In this document: positions 9,125 through 17,467 of the stretch, one piece after another | Layout of the letters: the number at the start of each line of letters is the position of its first letter | Numbering within the stretch: the first letter of the stretch is position 1 | NCBI GenBank assembly: GCA_003278345.1 | Contig: QCFH01000005.1 | Span: forward strand, 1 to 64,000 | Origin: Prochlorococcus sp. AG-363-C02 | GTDB lineage: Bacteria; Cyanobacteriota; Cyanobacteriia; PCC-6307; Cyanobiaceae | Length of the DNA stretch: 64,000 nt | Direction of reading: 5' to 3' | Translations under genes and position numbers: made by a program | Notes under the pieces: generated by a model | What the model saw: only the letters and a program-made list of their open reading frames with translations | Told to the model about the DNA's origin: nothing | Databases searched by the model: none

Positions 9125-9450
9125 TTAATTGAGACCTTTCTAATTTAAGATATCTATATGTTTTGGAATGTCTAGTTTAATTTCTTTATTTAATTACGCT
9201 TGGTTCACAGGCGCTTCTATAAAAAATACAATTTTTGTAAAATAAAATTAATTTCTAAAGAAAACCAGCTTCTATTTTAGCTTTATCTGAATTTGAAAGA
9301 ATCTAATTTTAACTCATATACCTTTATAAGAATTTAATATATTTAATAAGAGGAATTTATAACATTAAATATCTTATTCTAAATTATATTTTATCAAATA
9401 ATTTATTATTCAATGACCAATATTTAACTTGCTCATATATATTTAATATT
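9125..9450. other. AT-rich intergenic gap, no gene seen
   Basis: 326 bases between the secreted-protein gene and the end of the aminotransferase gene, both on the minus strand. It is very AT-rich with many short TAAT/ATTTA runs. I see no ORF of useful length, tRNA or convincing terminator. It must hold the promoter of the secreted-protein gene near its left edge. Confidence 0.6.
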
Positions 9451-10602
9451 TTAGTTATTTATTAATATTTTTGTAGCTGCAGCAACTCCTGTTCCAAGGG
9501 GTTTATTTAAAACTCCCATGTGATCTAGAGATGCTTCTAAGGCCGCTATAACAGTAATAATATCTCTATCATTAATGAATCCTAGATGACCTATACGAAA
9601 TACCTTTCCTTTTAAATGGTCTTGACCACCAGCAATTAATATATCGAATTTATTTTTTATATACTTTCTTATTTCCTCAGCATTTATGTCATTATTTGGA
9701 ATCACAGAAGTAATTGAGGGACTACCATAACCCTCTTTTGCAAATAATGTTAAACCGATGGCATTAACTGCTTCTTGAATGGCTTGCATATGTCTATTAT
9801 GTCTTTTGAAAATTGCTTCTAGCCCTTCTTCTTTCATTATTTTTAGGGCTTCTTCAAGAGCAAAATATAAATTGACTCCTGGTGTATAGGGATTGCTATT
9901 TTTATCAGCAGCTTTTTTATATGATCTAAGATCTAAGTAGAATTTTGGCAAGTCAGATCTTTCATTTGCTTCCCAAGCCTTTTGACTCATTGCAACGAAG
10001 CTTAGTCCTGGTGGCATCCTGTAACCTTTTTGAGATCCTGAAGCAATAACATCAATACTCCATTCATCCATTGGCACATTGCAAGCGCCAATACTTGTTA
10101 CACAGTCAGCGATCATTATTGCATTTTCATGAGATTTAACCAACTTACTAATTGCTTCTAGATTATTAATGACACCTGTAGATGTTTCTGAATGAGTAAT
10201 TATTACAGCTCTTATGTCTTTATCTTTATTGAGAAGATTTTTAAAAGATTCCGGATCTAATGGTTCTCCCCACTTTGCTTTTACAGTTGTTACATTTAGT
10301 CCATAGGCCTTAGCAACTTTTACCCATCGCTCACCAAACTTTCCATTTTCACCGCAAATAACTTTATCTCCTTTACTGAGTGTATTAATTATTCCAGCTT
10401 CCATTGCTGCAGTACCACTGCCAGTAATTGTGAGTACATCTCCTTTTGTTTGATGCAGCCATTTAAGAAGATTTGTTGTACTTTTTACTATCTCTTGGAA
10501 TTCTGGACTTCTATGACCAATGGGATGTTTCCCTAGTGCTTTTAGGACTCTTTCCGGCACAGGTGTTGGTCCCGGGATCATCAAAGTAAGCTTTTCTTTC
10601 AT
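9451..10602 (-). CDS. Class V aminotransferase (serine/alanine--glyoxylate type)
   Basis: 383-residue PLP enzyme. The N-terminal MIPGPTPVPERVLKALG and HRSPEFQEI are the signature of the alanine-glyoxylate/serine-glyoxylate aminotransferase group. The PLP lysine sits in ASGSQKGYRMPPGLSF. Related cyanobacterial proteins are often labelled serine-pyruvate aminotransferase, or 'soluble hydrogenase small subunit' by historical misannotation. The likely role is glycine/serine/glyoxylate metabolism, for example photorespiratory glyoxylate amination; the exact substrate pair cannot be read from sequence. It is divergent from cbiD with 74 bp between starts. Confidence 0.88.
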   Translation of the reverse strand: MKEKLTLMIPGPTPVPERVLKALGKHPIGHRSPEFQEIVKSTTNLLKWLHQTKGDVLTITGSGTAAMEAGIINTLSKGDKVICGENGKFGERWVKVAKAYGLNVTTVKAKWGEPLDPESFKNLLNKDKDIRAVIITHSETSTGVINNLEAISKLVKSHENAIMIADCVTSIGACNVPMDEWSIDVIASGSQKGYRMPPGLSFVAMSQKAWEANERSDLPKFYLDLRSYKKAADKNSNPYTPGVNLYFALEEALKIMKEEGLEAIFKRHNRHMQAIQEAVNAIGLTLFAKEGYGSPSITSVIPNNDINAEEIRKYIKNKFDILIAGGQDHLKGKVFRIGHLGFINDRDIITVIAALEASLDHMGVLNKPLGTGVAAATKILINN

Positions 10603-10676
10603 GAACTGATTATCTATAAAATGTATTTTAAAAAACTATCAAGCAAATTTGGCTTGTTTTTTATTCTTTTGTTGAT

Positions 10677-11804
10677 TTGACAGGATTTACTTTGCCAGTT
10701 TGGGTTGCTGCTGCGGCACAGTCTGCAGCGCAGGTGTTAATTGGAAATGATTTTGAAAGTCAGCAGAGGATAGATTTTCCTGATCATAAGGACTCAATAA
10801 TTGTCCCTGTTCGATCAGCATCAGTTTTAGATCATTCCCAAAAAGCGATAGGAATTAGTAATTGTGATCCTGGAGAGTGTCTTGATATAACAAGTAATTT
10901 GGAAATTTGGACTTGTTTAGAGTATGTAGCACTTGATTGTTCTTCTTATGGAGAAAGTTGGTTAAAGATTATTGCTGGGCATGGAGTTGGAAAGTCTTCT
11001 TTAACAAATTATATATCTATTTCAGAGTTTGCGAGTCAACTACTTCTTTTTAATTTAGAGCCTTTTAAAAGAAAAGGATATTATTTAAAATTGGAAATTA
11101 TATTTCCTTCTGGTAAACAATTAGCTGAGAAAACAAGTAATAGTTCTTTTGGTATAGTTGATGGATTAGCTTTAATAGGTATGCAAGCTGAAGTGCAAAT
11201 TAGTGCTTCACCTGAACAACTTCAAAATACAATACAAGCTCTCCGAATAAAATGTGCACAAAATGATTTTTCTGGCTTTATTACATTTGTAATAGGTGAA
11301 AATGGTTTAAATCTGGCATTAGATTTAGGTATTCCTTTAAATTCCATTATAAAAATAGGTAACTGGGTAGGCCCTTTACTAGTCGAAGCTTCTAAGCAGG
11401 GAGTTAAGGAGTTATTATTATTTGGTTACCATGGAAAATTAATAAAGTTAGCCGGAGGGGTTTTTCATACGCATCATCATTTAGCCGACAATCGATTTGA
11501 AACTTTAATAACCATAGCTTTAAGAGAAAGTCTTTCTTTATCTTTAATAAAGGATATAGACCAAGCTAATTCAGTAGATGAAGCTTTTTTGATTTTAGAA
11601 AATAAAGATAAACTTTCTGCTAAAAAACTGTGGAATAGATTGTCTGTAGAAGTTGAAAGAAGATCAATTGGTTATGTGAAAAGATATTTAGCTTCATCTA
11701 TGCAAATAGGAACAGTTATGTTTGACCGAAAAAGAAAATTGAGATGGGCTGGTCTGGTTGGTTTGAAAAAAATAAATTCTCTTGGAATGACACTTGAAGA
11801 CTAG
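10677..11804 (+). CDS. cbiD: Cobalt-precorrin-5B (C1)-methyltransferase
   Basis: Methylates C1 of cobalt-precorrin-5B in anaerobic-type corrin ring synthesis. 375 residues beginning TTG (MTGFTLPVWVAAAAQSA), the characteristic CbiD N-terminus GFTxxxxAAAAxxAA. Further CbiD features are a GHGVGK segment and GYHGKLIKLAGGVFHTHHH near the middle. The gene precedes guaA by 56 bases in the same direction. Together with the B12 riboswitch near 38 kb it points to de novo (pseudo)cobalamin synthesis. Confidence 0.93.
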   Translation: MTGFTLPVWVAAAAQSAAQVLIGNDFESQQRIDFPDHKDSIIVPVRSASVLDHSQKAIGISNCDPGECLDITSNLEIWTCLEYVALDCSSYGESWLKIIAGHGVGKSSLTNYISISEFASQLLLFNLEPFKRKGYYLKLEIIFPSGKQLAEKTSNSSFGIVDGLALIGMQAEVQISASPEQLQNTIQALRIKCAQNDFSGFITFVIGENGLNLALDLGIPLNSIIKIGNWVGPLLVEASKQGVKELLLFGYHGKLIKLAGGVFHTHHHLADNRFETLITIALRESLSLSLIKDIDQANSVDEAFLILENKDKLSAKKLWNRLSVEVERRSIGYVKRYLASSMQIGTVMFDRKRKLRWAGLVGLKKINSLGMTLED

Positions 11805-11860
11805 TTCAAGAATTTTCTCTATTCTAAGTTTCAATATGATTTTCAGACTTTTCTGGCGAT

Positions 11861-13447
11861 ATGTGTGATTCTAAGAATTCAGCCAAGAGAAACCCATCAA
11901 TTGTCATACTTGATTTTGGTTCTCAGTATTCTGAGTTAATAGCAAGAAGAATTCGTGAGACGGATGTTTATTCGATAGTTGTTGCTTATACCGTTACAGC
12001 TGACCAATTAAGAATCATGGCACCTAAGGGAATTATTCTGAGCGGTGGACCTAGTTCTGTATATAAAGAATCAGCTCCTCTTTGTGACCCTGCAATTTGG
12101 GATTTAAATATACCGGTTTTGGGAGTTTGTTATGGAATGCAAGTAATGGTTAAACAGCTTGGCGGCCTTGTAGAAGCCGCAATTGGGAAAGCTGAATATG
12201 GAAAAGCACCTCTTGAAGTAGATGATCCAACGGCACTTTTAACAAATGTCGAAAATGGTTCGACTATGTGGATGAGTCATGGAGATTCTGTTCAAGAACT
12301 TCCCAATGGCTTTGTTCGCTTAGCTCATACTTCAAATACATCTGATGCAGCTATCGCTTGTCACAACCGAAGGTTTTATGGAGTTCAATTTCATCCAGAG
12401 GTTGTTCATTCAACTTTTGGAATGGTAATGATTAGAAATTTTGTTTATAACATTTGCCTTTGTTCTCCTGATTGGACTACCAATACCTTTATTGATGAAG
12501 CTATTGATGATGTTAAAAGGAAAGTAGGTAATAAAAGAGTTTTACTTGCTTTATCCGGTGGTGTTGATTCATCGACGCTTGCCTTTTTGTTAAAAAAGGC
12601 CATAGGAGATCAATTGACTTGTATGTTTATTGATCAAGGTTTTATGCGTAAAGGTGAACCTGAGTTTTTAATGGAATATTTTCATGAAAAGTTTCATATA
12701 AATGTAGAATATATCAATGCGCGAGAGCGTTTTGTTTCTAAATTACAGGGAGTGATCGATCCAGAGAGAAAAAGAAAAATAATTGGTGAAGAATTTATAC
12801 GTGTTTTTGAAGAAGAGAGTTTAAGATTAGGACCTTTCGATTATCTAGCTCAAGGAACTTTATATCCAGATGTTATTGAAAGTTCTGGTACTAATGTAGA
12901 TCCAAAAACAGGTGAAAGAATTGCTGTAAAGATTAAGAGTCATCATAATGTTGGTGGTTTGCCTAAGGATTTGCAGTTCAAATTAGTTGAGCCATTACGA
13001 ACATTATTCAAAGATGAGGTTAGGAAGGTCGGAAGATCTTTAGGTTTACCTGAAGAGATTGTTTCGCGCCATCCTTTTCCTGGTCCTGGCTTAGCTATTA
13101 GAATTCTTGGTGAAGTTACAAACGAAAAATTAAATTGTCTTCGTGATGCTGACTTTATAGTTAGAGAAGAAGTTGCTGAAGCTGGTTTATACCATGAGAT
13201 TTGGCAGGCATTTGCTGTATTACTACCTGTTAGGTCTGTTGGAGTTATGGGAGATCAACGAACTTATGCTTGGCCTATAGTTTTAAGATGTGTTTCTAGT
13301 GAAGATGGAATGACAGCTGATTGGTCGCGTTTACCAGATTCACTATTAGAAAGAATTTCTAATAGAATTGTTAATGAAGTACAAGGTGTTAATCGTGTTG
13401 TATTAGATATAACTAGTAAGCCTCCAGGAACTATTGAGTGGGAATAG
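11861..13447 (+). CDS. guaA: GMP synthase (glutamine-hydrolysing)
   Basis: Converts XMP to GMP using glutamine. The protein is 528 residues, with both domains complete. The N-terminal class I glutamine amidotransferase has VLGVCYGMQ, giving the nucleophilic cysteine, and the triad histidine and glutamate in FHPEV. The ATP-pyrophosphatase domain has [11 protein letters not shown], and the C-terminal dimerisation domain ends KPPGTIEWE, as in most GuaA proteins. The start is the ATG giving [24 protein letters not shown]. Downstream the gene order switches to a likely accessory acyltransferase on the other strand. Confidence 0.97.
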   Translation: MCDSKNSAKRNPSIVILDFGSQYSELIARRIRETDVYSIVVAYTVTADQLRIMAPKGIILSGGPSSVYKESAPLCDPAIWDLNIPVLGVCYGMQVMVKQLGGLVEAAIGKAEYGKAPLEVDDPTALLTNVENGSTMWMSHGDSVQELPNGFVRLAHTSNTSDAAIACHNRRFYGVQFHPEVVHSTFGMVMIRNFVYNICLCSPDWTTNTFIDEAIDDVKRKVGNKRVLLALSGGVDSSTLAFLLKKAIGDQLTCMFIDQGFMRKGEPEFLMEYFHEKFHINVEYINARERFVSKLQGVIDPERKRKIIGEEFIRVFEEESLRLGPFDYLAQGTLYPDVIESSGTNVDPKTGERIAVKIKSHHNVGGLPKDLQFKLVEPLRTLFKDEVRKVGRSLGLPEEIVSRHPFPGPGLAIRILGEVTNEKLNCLRDADFIVREEVAEAGLYHEIWQAFAVLLPVRSVGVMGDQRTYAWPIVLRCVSSEDGMTADWSRLPDSLLERISNRIVNEVQGVNRVVLDITSKPPGTIEWE

Positions 13448-13462
13448 CATATACTGCAGCAC

Positions 13463-13479
13463 TCTAGTCTTTAACTAGA
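13463..13479. terminator. Weak hairpin between convergent guaA and acyltransferase genes
   Basis: TCTAGT-CTTTA-ACTAGA forms a perfect 6-bp stem with a 5-base loop, between the two stop codons. Neither strand has a long T-run after it, so termination activity is uncertain. Confidence 0.3.
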
Positions 13480-13518
13480 AGTTTGTGGTATTAAATTTTG
13501 ATAGTTTATTGAAAGAAA

Positions 13519-15405
13519 TCAAGAAGATTTATTTGCAAATTCTATCAATATTTTATTTAAACTATTTACCAAAGAATTAGAAAGAGTCGAGGAAGTAATA
13601 AAAAGGTGATGTCTATCTCGGAAATAAAGATTATTTTTTGTCATGGGAACACATTCACTTTCTGGGCAGACAATAGATGTCACATCCCAAAGATGAAAGT
13701 TATTATATTTATCTGCATAATTAACCATCAATTCTCTAAAAGCTATATTTTTATTTAAAAAATCTTTTTTCGAGACTCCTTTTGCATTAAAACATTCAGG
13801 ATTTATGTAAGGTCGAAAAAATTCTTTTTTGCATAATAACGCTTCCCCTACTTTAGGAGAATTAACAGTTGGGTGAGGTAATTTTAGAATAGAAAATGCT
13901 TCTCTCTTTTCTAAAATAGGTAATATATAATCAAAATAGGCAATTATTTTTTTCGATTCATTATAATCTATCTTGTTTGTTTCTAAGAATATCGATGGTG
14001 CATAAAATGATGCAAAAATTACTACATCACCCTTATTAATCTTGCTAATTAATTTTTCTTGGTGCAAGATATGCTTTTTACATTTTTTAGAATTTATCTC
14101 ATAAAACTTGCATCCACCAATTTTCATGCTAATAGTTTTGAAAGATTTATTATTTAGTAAAAGATTTTCAATATCAGCAGCATGAGAGTCACCAATAATA
14201 AAGAACTTGCTATTGGTACGAATATTTTTAGGAGGATTCTTTGAGACATTGTTCCCTAAATAAAACTTTCCTTTAAAAATAGTTCCTAAAGATATACTGA
14301 AAATACCAATGAGGATAGATGTGAAAAATATTTTTAAACTTCTTTGTAATTTATTAATGGAAGGATTGATAACCCTAAATCTTTTTTCAATTACCTCATA
14401 AGATAGTGTGGAAATTAAATATATAAATAATATCTGAAAAGGTATGCTCCACCAATGAATTCCAATTGTCCACCGACTTATAGTTAAAATACCCCAATGC
14501 CATAAGTATAGTGAATATGAGATAAGTCCTATATAAACAACTCTCTTGTTAGAAAATAGATTGAATAATCTTGTACCTTTTCTTAATGATGTTATTAATA
14601 AATTGGATAAAAAGATGATTAAAATTGTTGCAAAAGTAATAGATGATTTAGGTAAAAACATAATAAAAATCATTATACCTAAAATAAAAAGAGGCGAAAT
14701 ATTTTCTAACTTATTTATAATTGAAACTTTTCTTTTTCTAAGAATAAATAGAATAGATCCACTAGCTATTTCCCAAAATCGATTTGGCATTAAAAAGTAA
14801 ATAGCAGATTCATTGCTTGAATAAAGGTAAAGATAAATAAAATAAATAAAAGAACAAGTTGTTAGAAATGATAGAACTATCAAAAGATTTCTTGAGCCTT
14901 CTCTATTTTGTTTACCAAAACCTGTAAACCAAATTAAAAAAGGGAAGAATAGATAAAATTGTTCTTCTACTCCTAACGACCAGGTATGTATAAAAGGATT
15001 CATTTGTGAATCTACACCCCAATACCCACCAGCTTGTAAACTCGAATATATATTGCTAACCCCTATAATGGAAAAAGCAGCAGTTAAGTAATATTGACCT
15101 GATCTATTTTGTATAAAGAGTTGAGTTAATATGGTCGTTATTAATATAAAAAATGTCAGTGCAGGAATTATCCTGTTAATTCTTCTTTGATAAAAACTAC
15201 CGATAAAATCTAAAAAATTTTTACTTTTTCTTCCTGCTAATGATGAAGTAATCACATAACCAGATATTACAAAAAATATATCAACACCTAAATACCCATT
15301 TGGAAGAATATTGTTGTTGAAGTGATAAAGAATGACAGCGCAAACTGCGAATGCTCTAAGGCCATCTATCTCTGGTCTGTAATTTTCTTTCTTTTGAGAT
15401 GACAA
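13519..15405 (-). CDS. Acyltransferase 3 / SGNH-domain O-acetyltransferase (OafA-like)
   Basis: 628-residue integral membrane protein. The N-terminal part starts YRPEIDGLRAFAVCAVILYHF, with the conserved catalytic histidine. It continues through GYLGVDIFFVISGYVI and about ten hydrophobic helices to near residue 380. The C-terminal extracytoplasmic domain is SGNH-like: FFIIGDSHAADIENLL holds the nucleophile serine, and DRHHLF is the late Asp-His pair. Such two-domain proteins acetylate cell-surface polysaccharides or O-antigen. The particular sugar is unknown. It lies between the core genes guaA and the PBP2 cluster next to a 1-kb protein-gene-free region and is strongly AT-rich. A variable surface-modification gene, possibly acquired, is therefore likely. 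Confidence 0.9.
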   Translation of the reverse strand: MSSQKKENYRPEIDGLRAFAVCAVILYHFNNNILPNGYLGVDIFFVISGYVITSSLAGRKSKNFLDFIGSFYQRRINRIIPALTFFILITTILTQLFIQNRSGQYYLTAAFSIIGVSNIYSSLQAGGYWGVDSQMNPFIHTWSLGVEEQFYLFFPFLIWFTGFGKQNREGSRNLLIVLSFLTTCSFIYFIYLYLYSSNESAIYFLMPNRFWEIASGSILFILRKRKVSIINKLENISPLFILGIMIFIMFLPKSSITFATILIIFLSNLLITSLRKGTRLFNLFSNKRVVYIGLISYSLYLWHWGILTISRWTIGIHWWSIPFQILFIYLISTLSYEVIEKRFRVINPSINKLQRSLKIFFTSILIGIFSISLGTIFKGKFYLGNNVSKNPPKNIRTNSKFFIIGDSHAADIENLLLNNKSFKTISMKIGGCKFYEINSKKCKKHILHQEKLISKINKGDVVIFASFYAPSIFLETNKIDYNESKKIIAYFDYILPILEKREAFSILKLPHPTVNSPKVGEALLCKKEFFRPYINPECFNAKGVSKKDFLNKNIAFRELMVNYADKYNNFHLWDVTSIVCPESECVPMTKNNLYFRDRHHLFITSSTLSNSLVNSLNKILIEFANKSS

Positions 15406-15924
15406 TTAGAAAAATTAAATTTATTTTAATAGAGAATTGTAATTTCTTTAATTTTTGGTAAAAAATTTCTTGAAGTTTGATTATTTCTATAGCTTTTTAT
15501 TGGACTCTGAATTATAGACGATAATTTTAGAAAAATCTTTTAAATATATAATTTTATCACTCATACGCACAAGTAATTATTTGAAATAATTTAGAAAACC
15601 TCCTATCTTAATGTTTGTGCTTCGAGTAATACTAGATAATACTATTAGAGTTTATTTTCAAAGACTTCTTTTACGAGGCATTTAGTATAAGAAGGGCTAT
15701 GCACGTTAATATATTTTTTGATAAGAACCATTTATAGCAATTCAAATGGAGTTCAAAATTATTAAATCTTGGATGAATATAGTCATGACTACTAAAAAAA
15801 ATTATAACTAAATCGCATAATGAGATATTGAATATTATTTATCATACCTTTCTCTTCGATTTACAAAAAAGTTTAGATATTAGTTTTATCATTGATTAAA
15901 TTGTCTAGTCAAGTTATTTGAAGT
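15406..15924. other. AT-rich intergenic region, no gene seen
   Basis: About 520 bases between the acyltransferase start and the small-RNA terminator. Both strands are interrupted by frequent stops. I find no ORF with coding character, no tRNA and no repeat. The acyltransferase promoter must be near the left end. Confidence 0.55.
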
Positions 15925-15954
15925 CAAAAAAACCTGCCTTTAGGCAGGTTTTTT
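15925..15954. terminator. Strong rho-independent terminator, symmetric for both strands
   Basis: AACCTGCC-TTTA-GGCAGGTT is a perfect 8-bp GC-containing stem with a 4-base loop. It is flanked by A-runs on one side and T-runs on the other, so it has a U-tract when read in either direction. On the minus strand it ends the candidate small RNA annotated just to its right. Confidence 0.8.
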
Positions 15955-16078
15955 GGAGGTCTATAATCTGTGTTACCTTGTTTCCACGGTTAAAGAGTCT
16001 CATCTCCTCACATATGAAATATCCCATGTGGATTTTCTTGCAGCAAGTGGTATGTCCGTACTTCTCTAACTGTCACAT
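15925..16078 (-). ncRNA. Candidate small RNA, Yfr2-family-like
   Basis: On the minus strand a promoter-like pair is followed by about 150 bases without an ORF and then the strong terminator. Within it, the minus strand reads GGAAACA in the loop of a short hairpin (TTAACC...GGTAA), followed directly by GGTAACA. Yfr2-type RNAs of cyanobacteria are known for a GGAAACA motif present twice, one copy in a hairpin loop, upstream of a terminator. Here the second copy has one mismatch. Yfr2 RNAs are usually under 100 nt, so the real 5' end may be nearer, for example around 16025. The family assignment comes from motif memory only; that a transcript exists is the stronger claim. Confidence 0.5.
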
Positions 16079-16084
16079 ATGCCA

Positions 16085-16112
16085 GTTATAGTTTTCTAGG
16101 AAATTAGGTCAA
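16085..16112 (-). promoter_or_regulatory. Promoter candidate for the minus-strand small RNA
   Basis: Read on the minus strand, TTGACC is followed by a 16-base spacer and TATAAC, close to the sigma-70 consensus. A start about 7 bases on would fall near 16078. Confidence 0.45.
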
Positions 16113-16289
16113 TAAGTCTTACCCCAGTTTTGGTTAGCAAATTATTGAAGTTTCAGTCTTCTATACCTGTTGGTTTTTAGAAATTATTATTTTCATCTAT
16201 GTAGTATATATACTTAATCTAAGTATAATGAATAGGCCCTCTGATTAGAACCTAGACCTGATAAGATATATTTTTAAAAGATATTTCGT

Positions 16290-16316
16290 AGTCAAACTCT
16301 TTAGTTGACTCTTTTT
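16290..16316 (+). terminator. Possible plus-strand terminator in gene-free region
   Basis: AGTCAA and TTGACT form a 6-bp stem around a 9-base loop, followed by CTTTTTAG. It has a T-run only on the plus strand. No plus-strand gene is recognised upstream of it within the gap, so it may end an unannotated short transcript or be incidental. Confidence 0.3.
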
Positions 16317-16446
16317 AGACCATCAAGAAATGACAAGTATTTATAATTTTATTTGCAATTGATTATTTAAGTAATTGTTTTGTGTTTGAAGACTGGTTAA
16401 ACAGTTTTATAGAAGCTATTTTGGCTTAGTAGCTTCTTAATTAACA

Positions 16447-17058
16447 TTGACAGTCGCCAATTATTCTAACTTGCGTGTAGATAGAAGATTGCAGCGTGAC
16501 AGCATCAAACTATCAGGTAAAACGATTTTCTTAAATCCGTTTTTATATTGGCGTAGATTTGATTCCAATACAGACAGATGGCTTAGAGAACCAGGTCAGA
16601 TCGGTGAAGATCAAATTATTCTAAATAGAACAAGGTTTTACCCTGAGTTGGATTGGAATTACTTGGAAGAGGAAGATCGTAAGATTAAAGATGGAGCAGT
16701 GGAAATGTTTTTGAAGAGTCTTGATTTGATTAATACTTTCCATCCAGATTTGAGCTCTGGTCAATTACTTGAAGTTGAGCGAAAAATGGCTGTAACAAAG
16801 AAACTTGCTTTTGAAAGATGGGTAGAAAAATCTTTTAGAAGAAAGTCCAACTTACAATTACAAGAAAGACAACGTTTTGCAAGAGAACGTTTTTTAAGAG
16901 AATGGAATGAGTGGTTTAATCTAGAGACTACGCAAAAAGCTCTTCTACCTTTCGTCGTCATATGCGTTCTTTCTATGTTTGGGGGTTGGTCCTTTGGTTT
17001 TTCAAGTAATAGTTGCACGCCATATTTTTCTTCTACAGAAACTACAGGAATGAATTAG
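16447..17058 (+). CDS. Conserved-looking cyanobacterial hypothetical protein with C-terminal membrane anchor
   Basis: 203 residues starting at TTG (MTVANYSNLRVDRRLQ). The body is soluble and highly charged, rich in Arg, Glu and Trp (YWRRFDSNTDRWLREPGQ, ERWVEKSFRRKSNLQLQERQRF). One hydrophobic segment, ALLPFVVICVLSMFGGWSFGF, lies at about residues 166-186, followed by a short polar tail. This suggests a cytoplasmic domain anchored by its C-terminus. I do not recognise a function. It begins a three-gene plus-strand run with the 124-aa gene (16 bases downstream) and PBP2. Confidence 0.75.
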   Translation: MTVANYSNLRVDRRLQRDSIKLSGKTIFLNPFLYWRRFDSNTDRWLREPGQIGEDQIILNRTRFYPELDWNYLEEEDRKIKDGAVEMFLKSLDLINTFHPDLSSGQLLEVERKMAVTKKLAFERWVEKSFRRKSNLQLQERQRFARERFLREWNEWFNLETTQKALLPFVVICVLSMFGGWSFGFSSNSCTPYFSSTETTGMN

Positions 17059-17074
17059 GTTTATAATTCAGCTT

Positions 17075-17449
17075 ATGTCTGAGAATAAATTCCAAAACTT
17101 GCATTTTTCAATGTTGGAGGATTTCCTTCCAGTAGGGATGGCAATATTTGAAAGAGCCAAAGATGGTGGAGCTGATAAAGTTTTACAAGGATTATTTTCT
17201 TCAGATCATCCAATAGAAAAATTAAGAGATGAAGGTTTGTCAGCTGCTAAATCTCTTAGAGAAAAACTAGACAAAATAAGCCCAGGTCTTGGAAACCCTG
17301 CCTTTGAGGTGCGAGTAAATCCAAATAATTTAGGTGTAGATAATGATCAGCTTGATAATGAGTTGTTAGTTGATATTTTGCAACGAATTGAGGATAGACT
17401 ATCTGTATTGGAATCTTCCCTTGATGATGGAATGTTTGTAGATTCCTGA
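17075..17449 (+). CDS. Conserved-looking hypothetical protein next to PBP2
   Basis: 124 residues, soluble, no signal peptide. The N-terminal half has a helical segment FLPVGMAIFERAKDGGADKVL, the middle is basic and amphipathic, and the C-terminal ELLVDILQRIEDRLSVLES looks like a short coiled coil. It lies between the membrane-anchored hypothetical gene and the PBP2 gene with 16- and 18-base gaps, so a shared transcript is likely. A role near cell-wall synthesis is only a context inference. Confidence 0.7.
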   Translation: MSENKFQNLHFSMLEDFLPVGMAIFERAKDGGADKVLQGLFSSDHPIEKLRDEGLSAAKSLREKLDKISPGLGNPAFEVRVNPNNLGVDNDQLDNELLVDILQRIEDRLSVLESSLDDGMFVDS

Positions 17450-17467
17450 TTCCAACTATTTTAACCT

